This document shows, one piece after another, positions 1 through 7,391 of a stretch of 14,285 nucleotides of DNA. This DNA is from Candidatus Puniceispirillum sp. Its GTDB lineage: Bacteria > Pseudomonadota > Alphaproteobacteria > Puniceispirillales > Puniceispirillaceae. The stretch is taken from assembly GCA_018668795.1 (NCBI GenBank), contig JABJBD010000035.1, positions 1 through 14,285 on the forward strand. Direction: 5' to 3'. The translations under genes were made by a program, and so were the position numbers. How positions within the stretch are numbered: position 1 is the first letter of the stretch; every line of letters starts with the position of its first letter. The notes under the pieces were generated by a model. It was not told the origin of the DNA. It saw only the letters and a list, made by a program, of their open reading frames with translations, and ran no database searches.

Positions 1-418
1 CCGGCATAATCCCGATTTTACATTCGCCCGGGGTGATGATGCCCGGACAGTTAGGTCCGATAAGCCGACTATTGCTGGCATCCAGCGCCCGCTTTACTTT
101 CACCATATCCAAAACTGGAATGCCTTCGGTAATACAAACGATCAGAGGCATATCAGCATCAATTGCTTCCATGATCGAATCCGCGGCAAAAGGCGGCGGC
201 ACATAGATAACCGATGCATTGGCTTCGGTGTCACGCATCGCTTCGGCAACCGAATTGAAAACTGGCAGATCAAGATGTATCTGCCCGCCTTTGCCAGGCG
301 TTACGCCGCCAACCATCTTGGTGCCATAGGCAATCGCCTGTTCGGAATGAAAAGTGCCCTGAGCTCCGGTGAAGCCTTGGCAGATAACACGTGTGTCTTT
401 ATTTACAAGAACCGACAT
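1..418 (-). CDS. sucD: Succinyl-CoA ligase [ADP-forming] subunit alpha, 3' end cut by window
   Basis: This subunit binds CoA and carries the phosphohistidine in the TCA-cycle conversion of succinyl-CoA to succinate with ATP or GTP formation. About 139 N-terminal residues are visible, starting MSVLVNKDTRVICQGFTG. They form the CoA-binding Rossmann domain: GFTGAQGTFHSEQA near residues 16-28, the glycine-rich VGGVTPGKGG near 37-46, VPPPFAA near 73-79, CITEGIP near 93-99, and GPNCPGIITPGE near 121-132. The catalytic histidine lies in the missing C-terminal part. The ATG at 418 has AGGA a few bases upstream. Only 8 bp separate it from the sucC stop, so the two subunits are almost certainly co-translated from one message. 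Identification is by family motifs and by the neighbouring beta subunit. Confidence 0.96.
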   Translation of the reverse strand, partial: MSVLVNKDTRVICQGFTGAQGTFHSEQAIAYGTKMVGGVTPGKGGQIHLDLPVFNSVAEAMRDTEANASVIYVPPPFAADSIMEAIDADMPLIVCITEGIPVLDMVKVKRALDASNSRLIGPNCPGIITPGECKIGIMP

Positions 419-426
419 ATCGTCCT

Positions 427-1590
427 CTATTTTTTGATAGCTGCAACAATCTTGGCGGCGGCATCCGCAAGATCATCAGCAGGAATGATATCAAGACCTG
501 ACTCGGCCATGATTTTTTTGCCTTCGGCAACATTGGTACCTTCAAGCCGAACAACCAGCGGCTTACTCAGCCCCAGATTACGCGCCGCCATCACAACCCC
601 TTCGGCAATGATGTCACAGCGCATGATACCGCCAAAGATATTCACCAGAATACCTTTGACATTGTCGTCAGTCAGAATGATCTTGAACGCTTCGGTAACC
701 TTTTCGGTCGTGGCACCGCCCCCAACATCCAGAAAATTCGCTGGTGAGGCACCATGTAGCTGGATAATATCCATCGTCGCCATCGCCAGACCCGCACCAT
801 TGACCATACAGCCAATATCGCCATCTAGTTTGATATAATTAAGATCAAATTCAGATGCTTTTACCTCGGCGGGGTCTTCTTCGGTTAGATCGCGCAATGC
901 CAGCACATCCTTGTGCCGGTACAGCGCATTATCGTCAAAGCTCATTTTCGCATCTAGTGCCAGCAGATCACCTGCACCAGTAACCACCAACGGGTTAATC
1001 TCGATCAAGCTGGCATCAAGATCGCCAAAGGCATTGTAAAGCGATGCCAGAAAGCTTGGTAACTGTTTTGCTGATGCGCCTTCAAGACCCAGAACGCGGG
1101 CAATGCGGCGCACATGATGTGGTTGCAAACCAGTGGCGGGATCGATACCCAATGAAATAATCTTGTCTGGCTGATTGGCGGCAACCTCTTCGATATCCAT
1201 GCCCCCTTCGCTGGATGCGATAATCGTCACCCGACTATTCGCACGATCAACCAACAATGAGACATATAACTCGCTGGCAATATCACAACCATCTTCGACA
1301 TAAAGGCGGCGCACTTCACGGCCTTCGGGGCCAGTCTGATGCGTCACCAGAATCTTGCCCAAAATATCAGTGGCCGCGTCGCGCACACCATCAATCGATG
1401 ACACAACTTTCACGCCGCCAGCCTTGCCACGTCCACCCGCATGTATCTGTGCCTTTACGACATAGACCGGACCACCAAGTTCATCTGCCGCGGCAACAGC
1501 ATCATCAACGGAAAATACGGCATTGCCACGTGGTACTGGCACACCAAAGCCTCCAAGAAGCTGTTTTGCCTGATGTTCATGAATATTCAT
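427..1590 (-). CDS. sucC: Succinyl-CoA ligase [ADP-forming] subunit beta
   Basis: This is the nucleotide- and succinate-binding subunit of succinyl-CoA synthetase, partner of the downstream sucD product in the cytosolic TCA cycle. It has 387 residues, essentially the family length (E. coli about 388). The start MNIHEHQAKQLL is characteristic. The ATP-grasp domain has VYVVKAQIHAGGRGKAGGVK at about residues 42-61 and EINPLVV near the end of that fold. The C-terminal ligase domain has the glycine-rich LDVGGGA and the GIMRCDIIAEG segment. The ATG at 1590 is preceded by GGGAAG at a normal distance. It lies downstream of the mdh terminator and of three 11-bp tandem repeats, so its expression may be partly separate from mdh. 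The stop is TAG. Confidence 0.98.
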   Translation of the reverse strand: MNIHEHQAKQLLGGFGVPVPRGNAVFSVDDAVAAADELGGPVYVVKAQIHAGGRGKAGGVKVVSSIDGVRDAATDILGKILVTHQTGPEGREVRRLYVEDGCDIASELYVSLLVDRANSRVTIIASSEGGMDIEEVAANQPDKIISLGIDPATGLQPHHVRRIARVLGLEGASAKQLPSFLASLYNAFGDLDASLIEINPLVVTGAGDLLALDAKMSFDDNALYRHKDVLALRDLTEEDPAEVKASEFDLNYIKLDGDIGCMVNGAGLAMATMDIIQLHGASPANFLDVGGGATTEKVTEAFKIILTDDNVKGILVNIFGGIMRCDIIAEGVVMAARNLGLSKPLVVRLEGTNVAEGKKIMAESGLDIIPADDLADAAAKIVAAIKK

Positions 1591-1600
1591 TTTTTACTTC

Positions 1601-1633
1601 CCTAATTCCGGCCTAATTTCGGCCTAATTTCGG
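1601..1633. repeat. Three tandem copies of an 11-bp unit upstream of sucC
   Basis: On the plus strand the unit is CCTAATTTCGG. Copies lie at 1601-1611 (one mismatch, T to C), 1612-1622 and 1623-1633, with no spacer. On the coding strand each unit contains TTAGG, and the copy nearest sucC runs straight into the GGGAAG that acts as its ribosome-binding site. A period of 11 bp is close to one helical turn. The array could be phased protein-binding sites, a translation-related element, or simple slippage. The repeat is seen directly; any function is inference. Confidence 0.85.
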
Positions 1634-1641
1634 ATACCAAA

Positions 1642-1671
1642 GAAAAAGGCGGGATCATGCCCGCCTTTTTC
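1642..1671 (-). terminator. Intrinsic terminator downstream of mdh
   Basis: There is a perfect 12-bp inverted repeat, GAAAAAGGCGGG (1642-1653) against CCCGCCTTTTTC (1660-1671), with a 6-base loop. On the minus strand it starts 5 bases after the mdh TAG. The stem ends in CCGCC followed by TTTTTCTTT, the classic form of a rho-independent terminator. The stem is A/T-flanked on both sides, so it could also act in the opposite direction. It stands between mdh and sucC, so it should reduce or meter read-through into sucCD. Confidence 0.88.
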
Positions 1672-1676
1672 ACTGT

Positions 1677-2624
1677 CTAGAGGTTCGCCACAATCTCATT
1701 CAGCGCCCGTACGGCGGACACTGAACGATCAAACATGGCTTGTTCATCTTCATTCAGTTCAATTTCAACGATACGTTCCACGCCACCCGCGCCCAGAACA
1801 ACAGGCACGCCGACATATAGTCCGTCCAGACCATAGGCACCATCAACATAGGCGGCACATGGCAACAGGCGCTTTTTATCTTTCAGATAGGCATCGGCCA
1901 TTTCAATCGCTGATGAAGCAGGCGCATAAAAAGCTGACCCTGTTTTCAGCAAACCAACAATCTCGGCTCCGCCATCACGCGTGCGCTGGACAATCTCGTC
2001 AATCTTCTCGGCGCTTGACCAACCCATCTTCACAAGGTCCGGCACCGGAATACCTGCAACAGCCGAATAGCGCACCAATGGCACCATCGTATCGCCATGA
2101 CCACCAAGCACGAAAGCTGTGACATCTTCAACTGACACGGCAAACTCTTCAGCCAGAAAATACCTAAAGCGTGCCGAATCCAGAACTCCAGCCATACCGA
2201 CAATCTTTGACGTTGGCAGACCTGAGGCTTTTTGCAGAACCCCAACCATCACGTCAAGCGGGTTGGTAATACAGATAACAAAGGCATCTGGACAATTATC
2301 CTTGATGCCCGCACCAACCTGATTCATCACATTTGTATTGATCCCGATCAGATCGTCACGGCTCATCCCTGGCTTGCGCGCAATGCCAGCGGTGACAATG
2401 ACGACATCACTTCCTGCCAATGCCGCATAATCATTTGAACCTGTTACAGCGGCGTTAAAGCCTTCAATCGGGCTAGCCTGCGCTATATCAAGCGCCTTGC
2501 CTTGCGGCATACCTTCGGCAATATCAAAAAGCATGACATCGCCAAGTTCCTTTAATCCAGCCAGCAATGCCAGCGTACCGCCAATATTACCTGCACCGAC
2601 CAACGATATTTTATTACGTGCCAT
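1677..2624 (-). CDS. mdh: Malate dehydrogenase, NAD-dependent (LDH-like type)
   Basis: This enzyme interconverts malate and oxaloacetate with NAD+ in the cytosolic TCA cycle. The protein has 315 residues, usual for the LDH-like MDH class found in Alphaproteobacteria. The N-terminal Rossmann motif GAGNIGG is at residues 10-16, with Asp34 at the end of beta-2, favouring NAD over NADP. Substrate-binding arginines are Arg83 and Arg89 (ARKPGMSR) and Arg152. Asn121 is in ITNPLD. The catalytic Asp149/His176 pair lies in GVLDSARFR and GGHGDTMVP. Arg83 in the specificity loop supports malate rather than lactate. The Shine-Dalgarno is weak (GGA-type). A 158-bp gap to zapE holds a palindrome and hairpins, so mdh may have its own promoter. 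A strong terminator follows the TAG stop. Confidence 0.98.
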   Translation of the reverse strand: MARNKISLVGAGNIGGTLALLAGLKELGDVMLFDIAEGMPQGKALDIAQASPIEGFNAAVTGSNDYAALAGSDVVIVTAGIARKPGMSRDDLIGINTNVMNQVGAGIKDNCPDAFVICITNPLDVMVGVLQKASGLPTSKIVGMAGVLDSARFRYFLAEEFAVSVEDVTAFVLGGHGDTMVPLVRYSAVAGIPVPDLVKMGWSSAEKIDEIVQRTRDGGAEIVGLLKTGSAFYAPASSAIEMADAYLKDKKRLLPCAAYVDGAYGLDGLYVGVPVVLGAGGVERIVEIELNEDEQAMFDRSVSAVRALNEIVANL

Positions 2625-2683
2625 GATGTATCATCCATTTCCAGAGCTATTTAACGGTATCACCAGCGCAAATGTGCAAAGCT

Positions 2684-2695
2684 TGGTGATCACCA
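2684..2695. promoter_or_regulatory. Perfect 12-bp palindrome upstream of mdh, possible operator
   Basis: TGGTGATCACCA is a perfect palindrome lying 60-71 bp ahead of the mdh ATG. On the minus strand it directly follows an alternating TATATA tract (2696-2701) that could serve as a -10 element, which would place the palindrome over the transcription start. The TGGT...ACCA form resembles operators of the GntR/FadR family, several of which control central carbon genes. That assignment is by resemblance only. No convincing -35 is visible. A second, imperfect inverted repeat (ATCACC at 2659-2664 with GGTGAT at 2685-2690) overlaps it and could form a leader hairpin. Confidence 0.4.
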
Positions 2696-2705
2696 TATAT
2701 ATGCG

Positions 2706-2757
2706 AGGGGTTTACCGAATTATGCTGTCCTGCACAAGTCTAATCCCCTGTTTTTTT
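2706..2757 (+). terminator. Hairpin followed by seven Ts, plus-strand orientation
   Basis: AGGGGTTTA (2706-2714) pairs with TAATCCCCT (2741-2749) in a 9-bp stem with one T-T mismatch and a 26-base loop. G and seven Ts follow (2751-2757). In the plus direction this looks like a loose intrinsic terminator, yet no plus-strand gene ends here. In the minus direction the stem is followed by an AT-alternating tract, not a T-run, so it would be a weak terminator for zapE. The long loop lowers confidence. Confidence 0.3.
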
Positions 2758-2782
2758 CAATCATCTCTGCTATTGATTCATG

Positions 2783-4000
2783 TTAATCCGAAGCTGAGAT
2801 ATGGCTTTTGCCACGCCCTGCCATCTCCCTAAGCCGCGACTGAGTCCGCGAAAATTCAAATTGCCACTTTTCACCAGCATACAGCTTATCTACAGCCATT
2901 TCCGAAGAAGCCAAAAAGAAACGCCCTCGGTCATATAAAGCATCAATTAACCACATAAAGCGACGTGCAAGATGCTCGTTCTGGGTGGTAAAGGCTGGCA
3001 CATCATGCATCACAATACCGGTAAACCGACCTGCAATCGCCAGATAATCTCGCGCCGCCAAGGGTCTGTCACAAAGCGTGGCGAAACTGACCATCGCAAC
3101 ATCTCCAGCAGTCGTATCAAACACAATATCGCGTCCAGCAACACGCACAATTTCTTCTAGCGGTGTCAAATGCGCGCTAACCTGTGCAAAGGACGTATTA
3201 AGCGCAGCACGCGCGCGCTCATTATTAGGATGAAACCAAGCTGGTAATCCGGCCAAAAGCGCGCCCCGCCAATCGGTACCAGACCCAATTTCCAACATCT
3301 CGCATCGCTGTTTCAGCAAAGCAATAAACGGGAAAAACCGATCCCGATGCAAACCATCCTTATATAGATCATTTGCATGTCGGTTCGAGGTGGTCACGAC
3401 AATCGCCCCGCGCTCAAACAAGGCGGTAAACAACCGTGCCAGTATCATCGCATCGGCAATATCCCGCACTTCCATTTCGTCAAAACAGATAATTTTGCCA
3501 CGGGCGATCAACTGATCGGCAACTAGGGCAAGCGGATCATCCGGATTGGTTTTTCGTGCCGCATGAATCAAATCCTGCGCCAGCACCATGAAATCATGAA
3601 AATGCAACCGCCATTTGCCCATCATCGCCACGCCTGACGATTTATCCGTTTCGGTATCAAGCGCCGCATAAAACATATCCATCAACATGGTTTTGCCGCG
3701 CCCAACCCCACCATGGATATAAAGACCACGTTCGACCGCAGATGCTTTGCCAAACAGGCCGGCGATACGGCGTCCCAGATTTGGTGCTTGTAGCGATAAA
3801 ATGCGGGTGACAAGGCCATCCAACACACGGGCAGCCTCGGCCTGACCTGCATCAAAACGCAGATCGCCATTGGACACAAGCGCATCTAGTGCCGCGCTTG
3901 GCAACATCCCTGCTTTGCTAGACATAGCCTGATTATGCGGTTGTTTGCTAACCTCGGCCATCACTGTTGTAGCCACATTGATATGCCTATCATCGATCAC
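2783..4000 (-). CDS. zapE: AFG1/ZapE-family P-loop ATPase
   Basis: This is a cytosolic AAA-like ATPase. E. coli ZapE acts at the division ring; the mitochondrial relative Afg1/LACE1 helps degrade or regulate respiratory-chain subunits. With 405 residues from this start, visible motifs are Walker A GGVGRGKT at 97-104, the family signature KWRLHFHDFM at 129-138, Walker B IICFDE at 170-175 followed by MEVRDIADAMIL, sensor-1 VVTTSNR at 201-207, and RFFPFI further on. The longest reading frame begins with GTG at 4000, 12 bp after the sdhB stop, without a clear ribosome-binding site. ATGs at codons 14, 26 and 32 are alternatives. Conserved sequence resembling the family N-terminus begins around residue 35, so the true start may be later. 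Its position between sdhB and mdh suggests a link to TCA or respiratory proteins (inference). Confidence 0.92.
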   Translation of the reverse strand: MIDDRHINVATTVMAEVSKQPHNQAMSSKAGMLPSAALDALVSNGDLRFDAGQAEAARVLDGLVTRILSLQAPNLGRRIAGLFGKASAVERGLYIHGGVGRGKTMLMDMFYAALDTETDKSSGVAMMGKWRLHFHDFMVLAQDLIHAARKTNPDDPLALVADQLIARGKIICFDEMEVRDIADAMILARLFTALFERGAIVVTTSNRHANDLYKDGLHRDRFFPFIALLKQRCEMLEIGSGTDWRGALLAGLPAWFHPNNERARAALNTSFAQVSAHLTPLEEIVRVAGRDIVFDTTAGDVAMVSFATLCDRPLAARDYLAIAGRFTGIVMHDVPAFTTQNEHLARRFMWLIDALYDRGRFFLASSEMAVDKLYAGEKWQFEFSRTQSRLREMAGRGKSHISASD

Positions 4001-4012
4001 CCGGAACAGACA

Positions 4013-4789
4013 CTACCGCCGTGCCATTTCTCCTTTGATACCAGCAATCGCCTTGCCGGGATTGAGACCCTTCGGACAGGTCTTTGCACAATTCATAATG
4101 GTATGGCACCGATATAAGGCAAAGCTGTCATCCAGCGCATCAAGGCGCTCTTTCTTGTAATCGTCACGGCTATCCGAAATCCAGCGATAGGCCTGTAACA
4201 GAACGGCTGGCCCCAGATATTCATCACTATTCCACCAATAGCTTGGACAGGCTGTCGAACAGCTAAAGCACAGAACACATTCCCACAAGCCGTCAAGCTG
4301 GTCGCGGTCATCTTGTGACTGCTTACGCTCACTTGCTTCACTGGCTGGCTTGTCGGTTTTCAACCACGGTTCGATTGACGCCAACTGCCGATAGGCATTG
4401 CTCAGATCCGGCACAAGGTCTTTCACAACTGGCATATGCGGCAGCGGATAGATTTTCACATCATCTTTGACATCATCGATGCTTTTCAGACACGCAAGCG
4501 TGTTGGTGCCGTCAATATTCATCGAACATGACCCGCAAATACCTTCGCGGCATGATCGCCGGAATGTCAGACTACTATCATGTTCGCTTTTAATCTTGAT
4601 CAGCGCGTCCAGCACCATTGGTCCGCAATCATCCAGATCAATGTCAAAGCTATCAATGCGTGGATTGCGATCATCATCCGGCGACCAGCGATAAATCTGG
4701 AACGTTTTCACACGCCCCGAATCAGCAGGCGCCTTATAGGCTTCGCCCTTGGTTATTTTCGAATGTGCAGGCAGGGTAAATTCAGCCAT
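4013..4789 (-). CDS. sdhB: Succinate dehydrogenase iron-sulfur subunit
   Basis: This is the membrane-peripheral electron-transfer subunit of complex II. It passes electrons from SdhA flavin through [2Fe-2S], [4Fe-4S] and [3Fe-4S] clusters to ubiquinone at SdhC/SdhD. From the ATG at 4789 it has 258 residues. The [2Fe-2S] ligands are Cys80, Cys85, Cys88 and Cys100 (SCREGICGSCSMNIDG...AC). The [4Fe-4S] ligands are in CVLCFSCSTACPSYWW (Cys171, 174, 177, with Cys181). The [3Fe-4S] ligands are in CHTIMNCAKTCPKGLNP (Cys228, 234), with Cys181 and Cys238 serving the clusters in the usual alternating way. The reading frame extends one codon upstream as TTG at 4792, but ATG at 4789 is better: AGAGG sits 8 bases ahead, formed at the sdhA stop. 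The 11-bp gap to sdhA implies coupling. Confidence 0.98.
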   Translation of the reverse strand: MAEFTLPAHSKITKGEAYKAPADSGRVKTFQIYRWSPDDDRNPRIDSFDIDLDDCGPMVLDALIKIKSEHDSSLTFRRSCREGICGSCSMNIDGTNTLACLKSIDDVKDDVKIYPLPHMPVVKDLVPDLSNAYRQLASIEPWLKTDKPASEASERKQSQDDRDQLDGLWECVLCFSCSTACPSYWWNSDEYLGPAVLLQAYRWISDSRDDYKKERLDALDDSFALYRCHTIMNCAKTCPKGLNPGKAIAGIKGEMARR

Positions 4790-4800
4790 CAATCATGCCT

Positions 4801-6591
4801 CTAATATACGCGTGGCGCTGGGGGAATTGGCGCCACATCATTACTCAATGTATTCATCACAACACCGCGATAACTCAGATCCGATTTATTGCGTTCATCA
4901 AGCCGCATGATCGTATGCTTCATCCAGTTATCATCATCGCGCTCTGGCCAGTCTTCATGCGCATGCGCGCCGCGTGATTCCTGACGCTGATCGGCAGACC
5001 GGATCGTCACAAGCGCTTGCCCTACAAGATTGTCAAGCTCCAACGCCTCAATCAGATCGGTGTTCCAGATAAGCGACTTATCCTTAACGCCTATTTTTGC
5101 CATTTTGGCGGCGATATTATCCATGCGTTCAACACCATCAGACAATGATTCGCTTGACCGGAAAACCGCCGCATGACGTTGCATCGCATGTTGCATTTCC
5201 AGCCGGATACTTGCCGCTGTCACATCACCATCGGCATGACGCATCTTGTCAAGACGGGCAATGGCTTTATCCGTTGCCGCTTGTGGTGCCGTGCGCGGCG
5301 CATCACCAGGGGTGATCGTTTCGGCGGCGCGTTTTGCGGCGGCGCGACCAAACACAATAATATCAAGCAGTGAATTTGTACCAAGGCGGTTGGCCCCATG
5401 CACCGATACACAAGCCGCTTCACCAATAGCCATCAAGCCCGGCACAACACGATTCTCGTCATCAGCCGATGGTGCCAGAACTTCACCATTATAATTGGTT
5501 GGGATACCGCCCATATTGTAATGCACTGTCGGCAGAACAGGAATTGGCTCTTTGGTAATATCAACACCACAGAAAATCTTTGCGGTTTCCATGATGCCTG
5601 GCAGACGGATATTCAATGTTTCGGGATCAATATGCTCAAGATGTAGCATGATATGGTCTTTGTTCGGACCAACACCGCGCCCTTCATTGATCTCGATTGT
5701 CATCGCGCGGCTAACCACATCTCGGCTGGCCAGATCCTTGGCATTCGGGGCAAAGCGTTCCATAAAACGCTCACCTTCTGAGTTAGTCAGATAGCCGCCT
5801 TCACCACGTGCGCCTTCGGTAATCAATACACCGGCGCCATATACACCTGTCGGGTGAAACTGGACAAATTCCATATCCTGAAGTGGCAAGCCCGCGCGCA
5901 ACGCCATCGCATTACCATCGCCCGTGCATGTATGCGCTGATGTGCATGAGAAATAAACGCGGCCATAACCACCTGTTGCCAGCACTGTCTGCTGACCCCA
6001 GAACCGATGCAAACTGCCATCTTCCATACAAAGCGCAATCACGCCTGCGCATTCACCTTCATCATTCATCAACAGATCAAGCACAAAGAATTCGATGTGA
6101 AACGCCGCCTGATGCTTAAGACATTGCTGATATAATGTATGCAAAATGGCATGGCCGGTACGGTCTGCCGCCGAACAAGCACGGCGCGCCATGTTTTTTC
6201 CATAATCCAGCGTATGACCGCCAAAGGGGCGCTGATAGATATTGCCATCTTCGGTACGTGAAAACGGCACCCCGTAATGTTCCAGCTCAATCACCGCAGG
6301 CGCGGCGTTGCGGCACATATATTCAATCGCATCCTGATCGCCAAGCCAGTCTGACCCTTTGACCGTATCATACATATGGTATTTCCAGTTATCACCTTCA
6401 CCCATATTATCAAGTGCCGCCCCGATACCACCTTGCGCTGCCACTGTATGCGAGCGCGTCGGGAACACTTTACTGATACAGGCTGTCTTCAAACCGGCCG
6501 TTGCCATACCAAGCGTCGCACGCAATCCGGCACCGCCAGCGCCAACAACAACAACATCGTAATAATGATCTTTAATTTCATAATCAGGCAT
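4801..6591 (-). CDS. sdhA: Succinate dehydrogenase flavoprotein subunit
   Basis: This is the catalytic subunit of complex II. It oxidises succinate to fumarate with covalently bound FAD, on the cytoplasmic face of the inner membrane. The length, 596 residues, is normal. The dinucleotide-binding motif VVVGAGGAGLRA is at about 14-25. SKVFPTRSHTVAAQGG follows, with His48 as the expected 8-alpha-FAD attachment residue. Active-site segments are QFHPTGVYGAGVLITEGARGEGG, ASRDVVSRA with the proton-transfer arginine, and VLPTVHYNMGGIPTN. The C-terminal capping region has GANRLGTNSLLDIIVFGRAAA. The ATG at 6591 has GGAAG about 9 bases upstream and lies 18 bp after the sdhD stop. It is the third gene of an intact sdhCDAB operon. 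Confidence 0.99.
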   Translation of the reverse strand: MPDYEIKDHYYDVVVVGAGGAGLRATLGMATAGLKTACISKVFPTRSHTVAAQGGIGAALDNMGEGDNWKYHMYDTVKGSDWLGDQDAIEYMCRNAAPAVIELEHYGVPFSRTEDGNIYQRPFGGHTLDYGKNMARRACSAADRTGHAILHTLYQQCLKHQAAFHIEFFVLDLLMNDEGECAGVIALCMEDGSLHRFWGQQTVLATGGYGRVYFSCTSAHTCTGDGNAMALRAGLPLQDMEFVQFHPTGVYGAGVLITEGARGEGGYLTNSEGERFMERFAPNAKDLASRDVVSRAMTIEINEGRGVGPNKDHIMLHLEHIDPETLNIRLPGIMETAKIFCGVDITKEPIPVLPTVHYNMGGIPTNYNGEVLAPSADDENRVVPGLMAIGEAACVSVHGANRLGTNSLLDIIVFGRAAAKRAAETITPGDAPRTAPQAATDKAIARLDKMRHADGDVTAASIRLEMQHAMQRHAAVFRSSESLSDGVERMDNIAAKMAKIGVKDKSLIWNTDLIEALELDNLVGQALVTIRSADQRQESRGAHAHEDWPERDDDNWMKHTIMRLDERNKSDLSYRGVVMNTLSNDVAPIPPAPRVY

Positions 6592-6609
6592 GTGGATAGC
6601 TTCCCATTT

Positions 6610-6975
6610 CTAAAAGGCCACTGACGCAATCGCTATTAAACTCGCCCCTGCAATAATCGCCATTATAATATTTATAGTTAATATAAGAGCATGACGCCCC
6701 GATTTCACGGGTACGTAATCCTCAATAACGACATGAGCACCCAAAGTGCCGTGAAATACCCCGATTACAACCAGCAATACCAACGCCAATGCTTGATAGG
6801 GCGTCGCGACAAAGGCACGCGCCGCTTCATAATCCAATGTGCCAATGGTCGCCACAACAAACACGAAATAGGCCATCAGCACCAGAACCGCTACCGCGCT
6901 CATCCGTTGCCAACGCCAATGCGCTAATCCGGAAACACGTGGTCTTGGCATTGTTTTTTCTGAATTGTTTTCCAT
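6610..6975 (-). CDS. sdhD: Succinate dehydrogenase membrane anchor subunit
   Basis: This is the second cytochrome b-type anchor of complex II. It contributes to the quinone site and heme b binding in the inner membrane. The 121 residues form three hydrophobic segments at roughly 27-44, 61-80 and 94-117. The pattern HGTLGAHVVIEDYV at 75-88 aligns with the E. coli SdhD motif that begins with the heme-ligand histidine and ends with the conserved Asp-Tyr near the quinone site; here these are His75, Asp86 and Tyr87. The N-terminus has RPRVSGLAHWRWQR, typical of alphaproteobacterial SdhD. The start ATG at 6975 has AAGG only two bases upstream, closer than ideal; Met9 is an alternative. It follows sdhC by 15 bp. 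Confidence 0.93.
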   Translation of the reverse strand: MENNSEKTMPRPRVSGLAHWRWQRMSAVAVLVLMAYFVFVVATIGTLDYEAARAFVATPYQALALVLLVVIGVFHGTLGAHVVIEDYVPVKSGRHALILTINIIMAIIAGASLIAIASVAF

Positions 6976-6990
6976 TACCTTGCGTCTGCC

Positions 6991-7362
6991 CTATACCAGA
7001 AACCAGAAAATGCCTGTCAAAATGACTGTCGTGGCAAGTACAATACGACCCGTTGCATACACATGCGGAATCTCCAGACCCAGTCCCATATCCCAGGTCA
7101 GATGACGTACGCCATTAGCCGCATGATAAAACAAAACCACCGTATAGCCGAATAGGACAAATTGACCCAAAGGATGCTGAATAATCATGGTCGCTAGTGC
7201 AAAACTGTCTTCGCCAAAAGCCAGCGCGATCAGCCACAAACAAACCAGCCCTGTACCCGCCGCCAGAACGACACCCGTAGCCCGATGGCAAATCGATAAG
7301 ATCGATGTCAGTTGTGGTTTATAAATTTGTAAATGCGGCGATAAGGGACGCGGCTTTGACAT
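6991..7362 (-). CDS. sdhC: Succinate dehydrogenase cytochrome b556 subunit
   Basis: This large anchor subunit of complex II holds heme b and part of the ubiquinone pocket. From the ATG at 7362 it has 123 residues starting MSKPRPLSPHLQIYKPQLTS, the standard family N-terminus. Ser23, His26 and Arg27 (SICHRATG) match the quinone-binding stretch known from E. coli SdhC Ser27/Arg31. The signature YHAANGVRHLTWDMG contains His80, equivalent to heme ligand His84 of E. coli. Three transmembrane segments are near 28-49, 62-84 and 101-122. An upstream in-frame ATG at 7374 would add MRHV, but AGG six bases before 7362 favours the shorter form. It is the first gene of the sdhCDAB operon, with a promoter candidate just ahead. 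Confidence 0.96.
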   Translation of the reverse strand: MSKPRPLSPHLQIYKPQLTSILSICHRATGVVLAAGTGLVCLWLIALAFGEDSFALATMIIQHPLGQFVLFGYTVVLFYHAANGVRHLTWDMGLGLEIPHVYATGRIVLATTVILTGIFWFLV

Positions 7363-7391
7363 AACATGCCTCATTAACTAGGAATTATGAT

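Noticed and set aside
275..838. Plus-strand open frame of 187 codons opposite sucD and sucC
   Set aside because: It lies wholly antisense to two genes with clear family motifs. Its sequence is low-complexity and unlike any family I recognise, so it is a shadow frame.
4790..4792. TTG start for sdhB one codon upstream
   Set aside because: The ATG at 4789 is adjacent and better spaced from AGAGG; TTG offers no advantage.
7363..7374. sdhC start at the upstream ATG (7374)
   Set aside because: No ribosome-binding site precedes it, whereas AGG lies six bases before the ATG at 7362, which gives the standard SdhC N-terminus.
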